DNA of 64,000 nt from Vreelandella boliviensis LC1 (GCF_000236035.1 NZ_JH393260.1:167053-231052); one strand, 5' to 3'; counted from the stretch's first letter, positions 25,163 to 38,096 are shown. The notes: generated from the sequence alone by a model not told the origin. Numbers and translations are program-made.

Positions 25163-26101
25163 ATGGCTGATACCCGCCCCTGGGCGATATTTTTGATGGG
25201 CCCGACGGCTGCCGGGAAAACCGATGCGGCGATGGCGCTGCACGAGCGCCTGGGGCACGAGCTGATTAGCGTTGACTCGGCGATGGTGTATCGCGGCATG
25301 GATATTGGCAGTGCCAAGCCCAGCGCAGCTGAGTTAACCCGAGCGCCCCACCACTTGATCGATATCCGCGATCCCGCAGAGCCCTATTCGGCCGCCGATT
25401 TTCGTGTGGATGCGATTTCACTAATGCGACAAATCAGCGCGGCGGGCAGGGTTCCGCTCTTGGTCGGCGGTACCATGCTCTACTATAAGCGGCTGGTTGA
25501 AGGGGTGGCAAACTTGCCCTCTGCCGACCCGACGATTCGCCAACAGCTTGAAGCGCAGTGGCAGAGCGAAGGGCTATTGTCGCTACATCAACGCCTGGCA
25601 GAGGTGGATGCGGTATCTGCGCAGCGCATTCATCCAAATGACCCGCAGCGCGTAATGCGCGCGCTGGAAGTGTACTACGCCAGCGGTCGGCCGATGAGTG
25701 AGCTGTGGGCGGAGCAGCAGCCGGAAACCTTTCCCTGGCGGGTGCTGTCGATAGCTTTGGCACCTAGGGATCGCGGCCTGCTGCATCAGCGTATTGCTCA
25801 GCGTTTCGAAGTAATGTTGGGTGAGGGCTTGATAAATGAAGTCGCTGCCCTCAAAAAGCGTAATGACTTACATTTAGGCCTGCCGGCGATGAAGAGTGTG
25901 GGTTATCGCCAAGTGTGGGAGCACTTAGAAGGTGATTACGATTATGCCTCTCTCGTTGAGCGAGGCGTGATCGCAACTCGTCAGCTAGCCAAGCGTCAGT
26001 TAACCTGGTTAAGAAGTTGGCCAGAGCTTAATTGGGTTGATTCACAGCGTTCGGACGCGCTGGATCAGGTGCTGAAACTCGTGCGTGAAAGCGGTGCTTA
26101 G
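25163..26101 (+). CDS. miaA: tRNA dimethylallyltransferase
   Basis: Transfers a dimethylallyl group to A37 of tRNAs that read codons starting with U. The 312-residue protein has the P-loop [11 protein letters not shown] and the segments [15 protein letters not shown] and LVGGTMLYY. Start is uncertain between ATG at 25163 (MADTRPW) and ATG at 25151, four codons earlier. Its position between mutL and hfq is conserved. Confidence 0.96.
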   Translation: MADTRPWAIFLMGPTAAGKTDAAMALHERLGHELISVDSAMVYRGMDIGSAKPSAAELTRAPHHLIDIRDPAEPYSAADFRVDAISLMRQISAAGRVPLLVGGTMLYYKRLVEGVANLPSADPTIRQQLEAQWQSEGLLSLHQRLAEVDAVSAQRIHPNDPQRVMRALEVYYASGRPMSELWAEQQPETFPWRVLSIALAPRDRGLLHQRIAQRFEVMLGEGLINEVAALKKRNDLHLGLPAMKSVGYRQVWEHLEGDYDYASLVERGVIATRQLAKRQLTWLRSWPELNWVDSQRSDALDQVLKLVRESGA

Positions 26102-26162
26102 CGTAAGATAGTCCTTTAAGATAGTAATTTAGTAAACGTGTGTTTTCGATTGGCAGAGTGAT

Positions 26163-26222
26163 TGAGCCTTTCGAGTACCACTAGGCTCTTCGGGCATCAC
26201 TTGGCCTTTCGGGCAGTAAATA
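26163..26222. repeat. Degenerate 20-bp tandem repeat between miaA and hfq
   Basis: Three imperfect units of 19-20 bp begin at about 26163, 26182 and 26202, each with a core like GGCCTTTCGGGCA. Another short doublet, TAAGATAGT, occurs at about 26104 and 26117 just after the miaA stop. The region otherwise holds the likely hfq promoter area, in which I see no clear consensus. Confidence 0.6.
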
Positions 26223-26294
26223 ATAGTGCGGCGTAGCACCAGTAGGGCACGCCATTTGATAATTAACCCCAACGACAGTTTTAGGGAGAGCAAC

Positions 26295-26543
26295 ATGTCC
26301 AAAGGGCAGTCCCTTCAAGACCCGTACTTGAACATTCTGCGCAAGGAGCGCATTCCGGTCTCTATCTTTTTGGTCAACGGCATTAAGCTGCAGGGCCAGA
26401 TCGAATCGTTTGACCAGTTTGTTATCCTGTTACGCAATACCGTCAGCCAGATGGTTTATAAACACGCTATTTCTACGGTTGTTCCATCTCGTAACGTACG
26501 CTTGCCTGCGCAAGACCCGGCAGAGCAGGATGCGGAGATTTAA
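26295..26543 (+). CDS. hfq: RNA chaperone Hfq
   Basis: An 82-residue Sm-like hexameric chaperone that helps small RNAs pair with mRNAs. The Sm1 region ([24 protein letters not shown]) and the Sm2 motif (YKHAIST) are intact, and the short C-terminal tail is acidic. GGGAGAG precedes the ATG at 26295. Longer in-frame readings upstream have no support. It lies before hflX in the conserved order. Confidence 0.98.
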   Translation: MSKGQSLQDPYLNILRKERIPVSIFLVNGIKLQGQIESFDQFVILLRNTVSQMVYKHAISTVVPSRNVRLPAQDPAEQDAEI

Positions 26544-26580
26544 CACCGCTGAAGAAGCAAGAGAGTCCACGAGGTATTGA

Positions 26581-27891
26581 TTGTTTTTCGAACGCCCAGA
26601 CGCCGGTGAAACGGCAGTTCTTGTTCACGTCGATTTTCATGATGAACAAAAACGTGAAGACCCGGGTGAGTTTTTAGAGCTCGTACGCTCTGCTGGTGCA
26701 GAGCCTGCGACTCTACTCACTGCTAGCCGCCACCGACCTGACTCGCGCACCTTTATCGGGTCAGGTAAGTTGGAAGAGCTGCGAGCACTGCTCGCGGCTC
26801 ACGAGGCAGAGCTGGTGATCTTCAACCACAGCTTAAGTCCCTCTCAAGAGCGCAATGTTGAGCAAGAACTCAAATGCCGAGTGCTTGACCGTACCGGCCT
26901 TATTCTCGATATCTTTGCGCAACGGGCACGAACCCATGAAGGTAAGCTGCAAGTAGAGCTTGCTCAGCTTGAATATATGTCGACTCGCCTAGTGCGCGGG
27001 TGGACACACCTTGAGCGCCAAAAAGGCGGGATTGGCCTGCGCGGCCCAGGTGAGACGCAGCTTGAAACTGACCGTCGCCTGCTGCGCGGGCGCATTAAAT
27101 CGATTCACAAGCGACTTGATAAAGTACGCAGCCAGCGTGACCAGAATCGCCGCGCTCGTGCTCGCGCTGAAATTCATAGCGTATCGCTAGTGGGGTACAC
27201 CAACGCCGGCAAGTCGACGCTATTTAACGCCTTAACCAATTCCGAGGTGTATGCAGCCGACCAGTTGTTTGCGACACTTGACCCCACTCTACGACGCCTA
27301 GAGATTGAAGACGTAGGCGCCATAGTGATGGCAGATACCGTGGGCTTTATTCGCCACTTGCCGCACAAGTTAGTGGAGGCCTTCCAAGCGACGCTTCAAG
27401 AAGCCTCGGAAGCGTCGCTGCTGGTACACGTGATTGATGCAGCAGACCCTGACCGCGAGTTAAACGTGGAGCAGGTGGAGCTAGTGCTTAAAGAGATCGG
27501 CGCTGATGACGTGCCGGTACTCAAAGTCATGAATAAAATTGATAAGCTCGATAGCGCCCCGCGCATAGAGCGAGATGGCCATGGTGTACCCGAAGTCGTT
27601 TGGCTCTCGGCCCAGCAGGGGCAGGGTCTTGAGCTGTTACATGAAGCGCTGACTGAGCGCTTAGCTAACGATGTCATTGGCTTTTCGCTGACACTCACTC
27701 CAGAGCAAGGTAAGCTGCGCGCTGGCCTTCATGAGTTGAATGCCGTTCGCGAGGAAGCCTTTGATGAACAGGGGCATTCTGTACTGGATGTGCGTTTGCC
27801 GCGGCGCGATTTTAACCAGCTAATGGCTCAGTTAGGCGAGCGTGCCAATACTTATCTGCCTGCAGCGTTGCAGGAAACTGAAGATTGGTAG
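26581..27891 (+). CDS. hflX: Ribosome-associated GTPase HflX
   Basis: A 436-residue GTPase that splits stalled or stress-inactivated ribosomes. The N-terminal HflX domain includes SRHRPDSRTFIGSGK, followed by a coiled region and the G domain with GYTNAGKST, DTVGFI and NKID. Start is TTG at 26581 with GAGG about 6 nt upstream. It follows hfq by 37 nt and is likely co-transcribed with it. Confidence 0.96.
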   Translation: MFFERPDAGETAVLVHVDFHDEQKREDPGEFLELVRSAGAEPATLLTASRHRPDSRTFIGSGKLEELRALLAAHEAELVIFNHSLSPSQERNVEQELKCRVLDRTGLILDIFAQRARTHEGKLQVELAQLEYMSTRLVRGWTHLERQKGGIGLRGPGETQLETDRRLLRGRIKSIHKRLDKVRSQRDQNRRARARAEIHSVSLVGYTNAGKSTLFNALTNSEVYAADQLFATLDPTLRRLEIEDVGAIVMADTVGFIRHLPHKLVEAFQATLQEASEASLLVHVIDAADPDRELNVEQVELVLKEIGADDVPVLKVMNKIDKLDSAPRIERDGHGVPEVVWLSAQQGQGLELLHEALTERLANDVIGFSLTLTPEQGKLRAGLHELNAVREEAFDEQGHSVLDVRLPRRDFNQLMAQLGERANTYLPAALQETEDW

Positions 27892-28039
27892 CCTCACCGT
27901 TTAATGTCTAGTACGCTGTCGGTATCTAGTTTTGTATAAAAACGGTACAAGATTTACATAGCAACAATATCAAAACGCCAGCGCTTCGTTGATTGACGAA
28001 GCTGGATGCGTGAGCGAATACCCTTAGTGGAGAAGAAGT
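27892..28039. other. hflX-hflK intergenic region with hairpin
   Basis: A hairpin of about 10 bp with a two-base bulge (arms near 27978-27989 and 27996-28005) lies in the gap. No T-run follows it. A TATAAA at 27935-27940 may be a -10 element for hflK but I see no matching -35. Confidence 0.35.
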
Positions 28040-29332
28040 ATGGCCTGGAATGAGCCTGGTGGTGGCAACCAGCACGACCCTTGGAGTAGCGGCGGCCGAC
28101 GCGGTGGAAATGACGGTGGTGGAAACCGTGGCAGTAATAATGGCGGCGACAACAATAATGGTAACGGCGGTGGCAATAAAGGGGGTAACAACCAAGGCCC
28201 TCCTGACCTAGATGAAGCGCTGAAAAAGTTTCAGGATAAGCTCAACAGTATGTTGGGTGGCGGCAAGAAAGGCGGTGGCAAGAAAACTGGCGGTGGTGGT
28301 GGTGATAAGAACCGCAACCCATTTGCACTGCCAGGCCTGCTGGTTATTGTTGCGCTGGCGGTCTGGGCCGCTATGGGCTTCTACTTGGTGGATCAATCCG
28401 AGCGTGGTGTTGTGCTCCGCTTTGGCGAATACCAAGACATCGTCAATCCCGGTCTTCAGTGGAATCCGCCGTTAATTGACGATGTACGCATGGTTAACGT
28501 GACCCGTGTGCGCTCGCTTTCGCAGACACAGTCGATGTTGACTCGTGACGAAAACATTGTCGAAGTGGAAATTTCAGCCCAGTACCAAGTGGCTAATCCA
28601 CGCGATTTCGTACTCAACGTACGTGATCCTGCTATCTCTATTGAGAACGCCCTGGATTCGGCACTACGTCACGTAGTCGGCGGTACCGATATGATTGATA
28701 TCCTTACCTCGGGTCGTGAGATTCTGGGTAGCTCGGTCGCTAGTCGTCTGCAGTCTTATCTCGACAACTATGGTGCCGGTATTCGTCTACAGACCATCAA
28801 CATTGAGTCCACTTCGGCGCCCGCGCCAGTGATTGACGCCTTCGATGACGTTATCCGTGCCCGTGAAGATCGCCAGCGTACGATCAACCAAGGTATTGCT
28901 TACGCCAACGCGATTATTCCTGAAGCGCAAGGTCAGGCACAGCGTATTGTTGAGCAAGGCCAGGGTTACCGTGAATCGGTAGTCGCTGAAGCGCAAGGTC
29001 AAGCCAACCGCTTTAACTCGCTATTGACCGAGTACAGCAATGCACCGGACATCATGCGCGAGCGTATGTACCTAGACACGATGGAAGAGGTGTTCGGTAA
29101 AACGCCGAAGGTGCTGCTGGATGTAAGCGAAAACGCCCCGTTGATGTACTTGCCGCTGGATCAAATGAGTGGCAGGAGTGGCAGTCAAGGTCGTGCATCA
29201 ACTAGCGGTAGCGCTAATAGCAGCGATGAGCAGTTAGATCCCAACGTACTTGAGCGTTTGCGCAACACTCAAAGCGGCTCTAGCTCTTCATCCAATACTA
29301 ACAGTAGCTCCATCCGCAGGGAGGGCCGGTAA
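28040..29332 (+). CDS. hflK: FtsH protease modulator HflK
   Basis: A membrane SPFH/band-7 protein that forms the HflKC cage around the FtsH protease. The first 95 residues are very rich in Gly and Asn. A single membrane helix follows (about 97-117), then the periplasmic SPFH domain with GVVLRFGEY, a helical region and a Ser-rich tail. At 430 residues it is typical. It is followed immediately by hflC. Confidence 0.96.
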   Translation: MAWNEPGGGNQHDPWSSGGRRGGNDGGGNRGSNNGGDNNNGNGGGNKGGNNQGPPDLDEALKKFQDKLNSMLGGGKKGGGKKTGGGGGDKNRNPFALPGLLVIVALAVWAAMGFYLVDQSERGVVLRFGEYQDIVNPGLQWNPPLIDDVRMVNVTRVRSLSQTQSMLTRDENIVEVEISAQYQVANPRDFVLNVRDPAISIENALDSALRHVVGGTDMIDILTSGREILGSSVASRLQSYLDNYGAGIRLQTINIESTSAPAPVIDAFDDVIRAREDRQRTINQGIAYANAIIPEAQGQAQRIVEQGQGYRESVVAEAQGQANRFNSLLTEYSNAPDIMRERMYLDTMEEVFGKTPKVLLDVSENAPLMYLPLDQMSGRSGSQGRASTSGSANSSDEQLDPNVLERLRNTQSGSSSSSNTNSSSIRREGR

Positions 29333-30229
29333 ATGATTAATAATCGATCCCTGCTAATTGTTGGTGGTCTGGCTGCCGTTGCGTGGCTGGCGAGCAACAC
29401 TCTGTACGTGGTAGACGAAACCGAACGCGCCGTTAAACTGCGTTTTGGTGAAGTCATCGAAGAGAATATTCAGCCTGGCTTGCACGCAAAAGTGCCGATC
29501 GCGCAAACGATCCGTAAGTTTGATACGCGTTTGCTAACGCTAGATACCGATACCAGCCGTTACCTGACGCTTGAGCAGAAAGCGGTTATCGTCGACTCCT
29601 ATGTTAAGTGGCAGGTAGTTAATCCTACACGCTACTACGAGGCGACGGCGGGTGATGAACTGATGGCTATTCGCCTTATTCAGCCGCGGGTGGATGAGAG
29701 CCTGCGTAATGAATTTGGCCGCTTGAACCTTCAGGAAATTATTGCCGAACGGCGTGATGACCTCATGATCGGTCCTACCGAAGAGCTTGACTCACTAATG
29801 CGTGAAGAGCTCGGTGTGGCCATTCGTGATATCCGCATTAAGCGCATCGACTTGCCAGAAGATGTCTCGGCAGCTGTTTTTGAGCGGATGCGTTCCGAGC
29901 GTGAGCGTGAAGCTCGCGAATGGCGTGCTCAGGGTCAGGAAGAGGCCGAGCGTATTCGCGCCAACGCGGATCGCCGTCGCCAGGTACTGCTTGCCCAGGC
30001 CAATGAGCGTTCCGAGACACTGCGCGGTGAAGGTGATGCCCAGGCCGCTGCGATCTTCTCTGAAGCGTATGGTCAGGATCAGGAGTTCTTCTCTTTCTGG
30101 CGTAGCCTGAATGCCTACAGCGAAAGTTTTGCTGATGATGGCAACCTGATGGTGCTGGAACCGAGTAGCGATTTCTTCCGCTATTTGCGCAGCGCTGACC
30201 CGGTAAGCGGTGAAGACAACGGCGAGTAA
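29333..30229 (+). CDS. hflC: FtsH protease modulator HflC
   Basis: The partner of HflK in the HflKC complex. The 298-residue protein has an N-terminal membrane anchor (about 5-22), an SPFH domain with ERAVKLRFGEV, and a long charged helical segment (about 185-240). Its ATG directly follows the hflK stop codon, so the two are co-translated in roughly equal amounts. Confidence 0.97.
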   Translation: MINNRSLLIVGGLAAVAWLASNTLYVVDETERAVKLRFGEVIEENIQPGLHAKVPIAQTIRKFDTRLLTLDTDTSRYLTLEQKAVIVDSYVKWQVVNPTRYYEATAGDELMAIRLIQPRVDESLRNEFGRLNLQEIIAERRDDLMIGPTEELDSLMREELGVAIRDIRIKRIDLPEDVSAAVFERMRSEREREAREWRAQGQEEAERIRANADRRRQVLLAQANERSETLRGEGDAQAAAIFSEAYGQDQEFFSFWRSLNAYSESFADDGNLMVLEPSSDFFRYLRSADPVSGEDNGE

Positions 30230-30313
30230 ACCGCCGTTGGCCGGTGCTCCTCGTCTTGGTTGGCTGTCAGCCAAGCGGGGTTCACCCGGCCCATAAACGT
30301 GATAGAATTTATT

Positions 30314-30337
30314 AACCGGGCGTCGCCCGGTTTTTTT
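30314..30337 (+). terminator. Intrinsic terminator after hflC
   Basis: The stem ACCGGGC/GCCCGGT (30315-30321 with 30325-30331) has a GTC loop and is followed by a run of seven T. It closes the hfq-hflX-hflK-hflC unit. Confidence 0.92.
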
Positions 30338-30428
30338 GTGGCCCTCGTTTAACGCTAATGTCGCCCATGACCATGCTACGTTACTGATTGAATTTGTTGG
30401 GCCTTCATCGTCTTGCAGGATTGTTCAC

Positions 30429-32950
<2,522 letters not shown>

Positions 32951-32973
32951 GCGGGTCGTTAGTGAGCAGATGA

Positions 32974-33004
32974 GCAAAAGGGGCAACTTAGTTGCCCCTT
33001 TTGC
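32974..33004. terminator. Intrinsic terminator between convergent purA and cobO
   Basis: A perfect 14-bp stem, GCAAAAGGGGCAAC/GTTGCCCCTTTTGC, with a TTA loop lies between the two stops. A T-rich stretch follows on the plus strand, so it mainly serves purA but may also act on cobO. Confidence 0.88.
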
Positions 33005-33047
33005 ATTGCTCTTTTGTGATTGCTTTTTGGTAACTGATAAGGCGTAT

Positions 33048-33647
33048 TTAAAAGTCGATTCCCCGACGCGCCTGTAGGCCATTGTTGAAGGCGTGGCGCA
33101 CTTCCTGCATTTCGGTCACCGTATCGGCCATAGCGACCAGTTCGCGGTGGGCATTACGGCCGGTAATAATCACAGTCTGTTCTTTAGGGCGATTCTCCAG
33201 CGCTTGTTTAACGGCGTCGATCTCCAAGTAGCCAAACTTGAGCATATAGGTGATCTCGTCGAGGACTACTAGATAGGTGTCTGGATCCGCGAGCATACGC
33301 TCAGCCTCTTTCCACACTGCGTGGCAGGCGTCGGTATCCGCTTGGCGATTTTGAGTATCCCAGGTGAACCCAGTGGCCATAATCGCGACCTCTAGATTGG
33401 CATCCTCTTCCAAACGATTGCGTTCACCGCACTCCCACAACCCCTTGATAAACTGCACTACGCCTACTTTATAGCCATAGCCCAAGGCGCGAGTGACCGT
33501 GCCCCAGGCGGCCGTCGTTTTTCCTTTTCCGTTACCGGTATTAATAATAATCAGGCCGCGTTGCTCGCTGGCACCGGCGACTTTTTCCTCTACGCGCGCT
33601 TTAAGCTTCTCCATGGAGGCTTTGTGGCGGGTGTCGCGGTCACTCAT
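33048..33647 (-). CDS. cobO: Cob(I)yrinic acid a,c-diamide adenosyltransferase
   Basis: Adds the adenosyl group to corrinoids (BtuR/CobO/CobP family). The 199-residue protein has the P-loop NTGNGKGKTT (37-45) and conserved VLDEITYMLKFGY and ITGRNAH. AGGAGA precedes the ATG at 33647. No other cobalamin genes are next to it, so a salvage role is likely (the btuR name would then fit). It is convergent with purA and diverges from the YajQ gene. Confidence 0.92.
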   Translation of the reverse strand: MSDRDTRHKASMEKLKARVEEKVAGASEQRGLIIINTGNGKGKTTAAWGTVTRALGYGYKVGVVQFIKGLWECGERNRLEEDANLEVAIMATGFTWDTQNRQADTDACHAVWKEAERMLADPDTYLVVLDEITYMLKFGYLEIDAVKQALENRPKEQTVIITGRNAHRELVAMADTVTEMQEVRHAFNNGLQARRGIDF

Positions 33648-33898
33648 GGTATCTCCTGGGTAAAAAAAGAGTAGGCTGAACAATAGTCAATTTTATAAAC
33701 CGCTAGCCTAAGCTATCCGCAGTGGGTTGAACATCACCACAGAGCTACCTAAAGACAGTTTTTGTACAAATATTTGCTAGCTGTTGTGAATATTTGTCTT
33801 AATAATGCCCCCTTAAAACCAACAATAAGCAACAGAATTGGCCCCTAGGGTGCTGGCTGCTCTAGAATAGGTGGTCATGTCTTGTCAGGAATTACATC

Positions 33899-34384
33899 AT
33901 GCCCTCATTTGATATTGTCTCAGAGTTCGATAAGCACGAAGGTGCTAACGCCGTTGATCAAGCTAACCGAGAAGTGCAGTCGCGGTTTGATTTTAAAGGG
34001 GTGGATGCCAGCTTCACCCTTGAAGGCGACAAAGTGCAGCTAGAGGCGGAAGTTGATTTCCAGCTTAAGCAGATGCTCGATGTGCTGCGAGCCCGTTTAA
34101 TCGCCCGGGGTATCGATGCCCGCTGTATGGATGTTCAAGACCCGGTGCTCTCCGGTGTCAAAGCGCGTCAGGAAGTCGCACTCAAGGAGGGGCTCGACGC
34201 GGCGGAAGCCAAAGACGTAGTCAAGCGCATCAAAGCCAGCAAGCTCAAAGTGCAGGCGCAAATTCAGGGTGAGAAGGTTCGTGTCACGGGTAAAAAGCGC
34301 GACGATCTACAAGCTGTTATGGCGCTGCTACGCGGTGAAGAGGGGCCGGACTTGCCACTCCAGTTCGATAACTTCCGCGACTAG
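33899..34384 (+). CDS. yajQ: YajQ family nucleotide-binding protein
   Basis: A 161-residue protein of two ferredoxin-like domains. The opening [11 protein letters not shown] and the segment [19 protein letters not shown] (here [16 protein letters not shown]) are diagnostic. Homologues bind cyclic di-GMP and act with transcription regulators in some species; others bind RNA or nucleotides. The role here is not known. It lies alone between cobO (divergent) and pepN. Confidence 0.93.
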   Translation: MPSFDIVSEFDKHEGANAVDQANREVQSRFDFKGVDASFTLEGDKVQLEAEVDFQLKQMLDVLRARLIARGIDARCMDVQDPVLSGVKARQEVALKEGLDAAEAKDVVKRIKASKLKVQAQIQGEKVRVTGKKRDDLQAVMALLRGEEGPDLPLQFDNFRD

Positions 34385-34452
34385 CGGAGGTTACGCTTCC
34401 CGCCACCCCGCTTTAATTATGTAATATTCGTTTTATACAGGAGTCACGCACT

Positions 34453-37083
34453 ATGTCTGATCCGCAGCCGGTTTATTTAAGCGACTACCAGCCACCCGCC
34501 TACCGGGTAACTCATACCGAGCTGACGTTTGATCTTGACCCCGCCGCGACCCGTGTGAAAGCGCGACTGTTGATGGAGCGACATCCACAGGCTGACGCGA
34601 ATGCACCGCTTGTTTTAAATGGCGAGCACCTAAAGCTGATCTCCCTGGCGATTGATGCAACGTCGGTGGATGCCTCTGCTTATGCACTAGATGACGAAGG
34701 CCTGCGTATTGCTCAGGTGCCCGAGCGGTTTGTGTTGGAGAGCGAGGTGGAGATCGCCCCGCAGGACAACACGGCGTTAGAGGGGCTGTACCAATCCAAC
34801 GGTATGTACTGCACCCAGTGCGAAGCTGAAGGCTTTCGGCGGATTACCTTTTACCCCGACCGCCCGGACGTCATGGCGACCTTTAAGGTCACTGTGATCG
34901 GCAATCAGCAGCACGAACCGATTTTGCTCGCTAACGGTAACCCGATAGAGCGCGGCGAGCTGGACGGCGGTCGCCATTTTGTTACTTGGGAAGACCCACA
35001 TCCCAAGCCTTGTTACCTGTTTGCCCTGGTGGCAGGCAATCTGCATAGCGTAGAGGATCACTTCACCACCATGAGTGGTCGTAACGTGACGCTACAGATC
35101 TGGGTCGAAAAAGAGAACCTGGATAAGACCGAGCATGCTATGGCCTCGTTAAAACGAGCCATGGAGTGGGACGAGCAGGCGTACGGTCGCGAGTACGATC
35201 TGGATCTATTTATGATCGTAGCCGTCAATGATTTCAATATGGGGGCGATGGAGAACAAAGGCCTCAATATCTTTAACTCCGCAGCGGTATTGACCCATCC
35301 CCAGACGGCCACCGATACAGCGTTCCAAAATGTTGAAGGCATTGTCGCCCACGAATATTTTCACAACTGGTCGGGTAATCGGGTCACCTGCCGCGACTGG
35401 TTCCAGCTCTCGCTGAAAGAGGGCTTCACGGTTTTTCGTGACCAGTGCTTCTCGGCAGATACTAATTCGGCACCGGTTAAGCGCATCCAAGATGTCTCCT
35501 TTTTCCGTACTGCCCAGTTTGCCGAAGATGCAGGGCCCACGGCGCATCCGATTCGTCCGGACCACTTTATCGAAATTACCAACTTCTACACCCTGACGAT
35601 TTATGAGAAAGGGGCAGAAGTGGTGCGTATGATACGTAATTTAGTCGGGGAGGAGAATTTTCGGCGTGGTTCAGACCTCTACTTTGAGCGTTTCGATGGG
35701 CAGGCGGTGACCATCGAAGACTTCGTTGGCTGTATGGCGGAGATCTCCGGTGAAGATTTTAGCCAGTTTATGCGTTGGTACTCCCAGGCGGGTACACCGG
35801 ATATTGATGCCCATGGCGAGTATGACTATGTGCACGGCGAGTACCACTTAACGCTGCGTCAGCGTACGCCTGCAACGCCAGGCCAGCCAGATAAGCTGCC
35901 GCTGCACATTCCTGTGCGTATGGGCTTAGTGGGTACCAAGTCGGGCCAGGATCTAACCCTAACGCTCAATGGCGAAAAAATAGGCAAAGATGCGGTCATT
36001 CACCTGCGTGACGATGAACAGACGTTTGTGTTTACCGATGTCGCCGAAGCGCCGGTGCCCTCTTTGCTACGCGAATTTTCCGCACCGGTGAAGCTGCATT
36101 ACCCATATTCACGGGAAGATCTCGCCTTTTTGTTGACCCACGACAGCGATGGTTTCAACCGCTGGGATGCGGGCCAACGTTTGGCACTTTTGGCCTTGGA
36201 TGACTTAATTGCCGCCCACCGAAATGGCGTCGAAAAGGTCATGGACAGCCGTGTTGTCGATGCCTTTAAAGCACTGCTGAGCGGGCCAATGAGCGATAAG
36301 GCGGTATTGGCTGAGATGCTGACGCTGCCCTCTGAAGCGTATATTGCCGAGCAGCAGCCCATCGTTGATGTCGATGCCATTCACGCCGCGCGTGAATTTG
36401 TGCGCCAATCATTAGCCGTTGCCCTGCGCGATGAGTTTCTCGCAATCTATGAGGCCAATGTGACGGAGCAGCAGTACGCGCCGACGCCGGAGCAAATTGC
36501 TCAGCGTAGCCTGAAAAACGTGGCGCTCTCTTATCTTATGTCGATTGAAGATGAGCAGGGCTTGGCCTTGTGTGAAGCGCAATTTTCTTCCGACCACAAT
36601 ATGACCGATGTGCGTCAAGCGCTAACACTGCTGGTGCACAGTGATCGCGATGACTTGGCCTCGCCAGCACTCAAAGCCTTCGGTGAGAAGTGGGCGCATG
36701 ATCCGCTAGTGATGGATCAATGGTTCACCGTCCAGGTATCGCGTCCCCAGGCGGATGTGCTTGAGCGGGTGAAGTATCTGATGCAGCATCCCGCATTTTC
36801 ACTTAAAAATCCCAACAGAGTCCGCGCGCTGGTAGGGGCTTTTGCTCAGAACCGAGTAAATTTCCACCGCTTGGATGGCCAAGGTTACCAACTGCTCGCC
36901 GATGTGGTCATTGAACTTAATCGGCTTAACCCAGAGATTGCTGCAAGACTTATCACACCGCTGACACGCTGGCAGCGCTTTGATGAAACGCGCCAAGCAC
37001 TTATGCGGTCTGAGCTTGAGCGGATTAAGCAACAGCCGCTATCTTCAAATGTATACGAGGTGGTCGAGAAAGCATTGGCATAA
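34453..37083 (+). CDS. pepN: Aminopeptidase N
   Basis: A cytoplasmic M1 zinc aminopeptidase of 876 residues. The exopeptidase motif GAMEN is at 264-268 and the zinc site HEYFH at 300-304 with the third ligand Glu about 323 (LKEGFTVF). The length and C-terminal helical domain are typical of the E. coli PepN type. ATG at 34453 follows an AGGAG-like site (CAGGAG). It is followed by a lipid kinase gene after 53 nt. Confidence 0.97.
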   Translation: MSDPQPVYLSDYQPPAYRVTHTELTFDLDPAATRVKARLLMERHPQADANAPLVLNGEHLKLISLAIDATSVDASAYALDDEGLRIAQVPERFVLESEVEIAPQDNTALEGLYQSNGMYCTQCEAEGFRRITFYPDRPDVMATFKVTVIGNQQHEPILLANGNPIERGELDGGRHFVTWEDPHPKPCYLFALVAGNLHSVEDHFTTMSGRNVTLQIWVEKENLDKTEHAMASLKRAMEWDEQAYGREYDLDLFMIVAVNDFNMGAMENKGLNIFNSAAVLTHPQTATDTAFQNVEGIVAHEYFHNWSGNRVTCRDWFQLSLKEGFTVFRDQCFSADTNSAPVKRIQDVSFFRTAQFAEDAGPTAHPIRPDHFIEITNFYTLTIYEKGAEVVRMIRNLVGEENFRRGSDLYFERFDGQAVTIEDFVGCMAEISGEDFSQFMRWYSQAGTPDIDAHGEYDYVHGEYHLTLRQRTPATPGQPDKLPLHIPVRMGLVGTKSGQDLTLTLNGEKIGKDAVIHLRDDEQTFVFTDVAEAPVPSLLREFSAPVKLHYPYSREDLAFLLTHDSDGFNRWDAGQRLALLALDDLIAAHRNGVEKVMDSRVVDAFKALLSGPMSDKAVLAEMLTLPSEAYIAEQQPIVDVDAIHAAREFVRQSLAVALRDEFLAIYEANVTEQQYAPTPEQIAQRSLKNVALSYLMSIEDEQGLALCEAQFSSDHNMTDVRQALTLLVHSDRDDLASPALKAFGEKWAHDPLVMDQWFTVQVSRPQADVLERVKYLMQHPAFSLKNPNRVRALVGAFAQNRVNFHRLDGQGYQLLADVVIELNRLNPEIAARLITPLTRWQRFDETRQALMRSELERIKQQPLSSNVYEVVEKALA

Positions 37084-37136
37084 GCTTTTAGCGCAGCAGT
37101 GAACACGCAGTTAAACCAAGGAAAGGAATAACAACA

Positions 37137-38096
37137 GTGACAGATTCACAGCAACACAATTTACTGATTATCAATGGTAAATCCGCCGCTAATCCGGCAT
37201 TGCGTGAAGCAGTCAATGAACAACGTCAGGCAGGGATGCTGATAACTGTCCGCGCTACCTGGGAAGGTGGCGACGCTGCGGATATTGCAGAGCAGTCTTA
37301 CGCCATGGGCATGACTCACGTGATTGCCTGTGGTGGTGATGGCACCGTCAGCGAAGTAATGAACGGGTTGATGCGTTTGCCCCATGACCGACGTCCTGCC
37401 TTGGGCATTGTGCCATTAGGCAGTGCCAATGACTTTGCTACCTCTGTCGGTTTACCGTTGGAGCCAGGCACTGCTTTGGCCGCTGCAAGGGAGTTAAGCG
37501 CCTATCCCATTGATGTTGTACGCGTGACCGCAGGCTCAGGTGGTGAATTGGCCACCAGCTACTATATCAACATGACCACTGGTGGTTTTGGCGCTGAAGT
37601 GACGTCATCGACACCAAAAACCTTAAAGCGGATGCTGGGGGGTGGGGCTTATTCACTGATGGGGGCGCTAAAAGCTTGGCGTCACCGCAGCTATCGCGGC
37701 ACGCTGCATTGGGACGAAAAAGAGGAGAGTTCGTCGCTATTGCTACTGGCGCTGGGCAATGGCAGCCAATCAGGCGGCGGGCAAGTGCTGGCGCCGCGAG
37801 CCAAACTGGATGATGGCCGTCTGGACGTGCTGCTGGTCAAAGATTTTCGGTCGGTAACAGAGCTGACCAAGCTAATTAGCGAGCTGCAAAGTTTTCCTGA
37901 TGACGGGCTGTTCGTGCGCAATTTCACCACTACCCAACTGACAGTGACCACTCAAGCGAATGATTCACCTTGGCCACTCACGCTAGATGGCGAGGCGCGC
38001 TACTATGATCAGTTCTGTGCAGAAGTAGTGCCCCTCGCGCTGCGTGTGTTACTACCGGAGAAGTGCCCGTTGCTCTCTTCGAACAATCGACCTTAA
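37137..38096 (+). CDS. yegS: YegS/DAGK family lipid kinase
   Basis: A 319-residue diacylglycerol-kinase catalytic domain protein. The nucleotide-binding GGDGT motif is at 66-70, and LGIVPLGSANDFA follows. YegS phosphorylates phosphatidylglycerol in vitro; the substrate here is not known. Start is GTG at 37137 with AAGGAA upstream. A gene for an acidic lipoprotein follows after 44 nt and may be in the same transcript. Confidence 0.9.
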   Translation: MTDSQQHNLLIINGKSAANPALREAVNEQRQAGMLITVRATWEGGDAADIAEQSYAMGMTHVIACGGDGTVSEVMNGLMRLPHDRRPALGIVPLGSANDFATSVGLPLEPGTALAAARELSAYPIDVVRVTAGSGGELATSYYINMTTGGFGAEVTSSTPKTLKRMLGGGAYSLMGALKAWRHRSYRGTLHWDEKEESSSLLLLALGNGSQSGGGQVLAPRAKLDDGRLDVLLVKDFRSVTELTKLISELQSFPDDGLFVRNFTTTQLTVTTQANDSPWPLTLDGEARYYDQFCAEVVPLALRVLLPEKCPLLSSNNRP

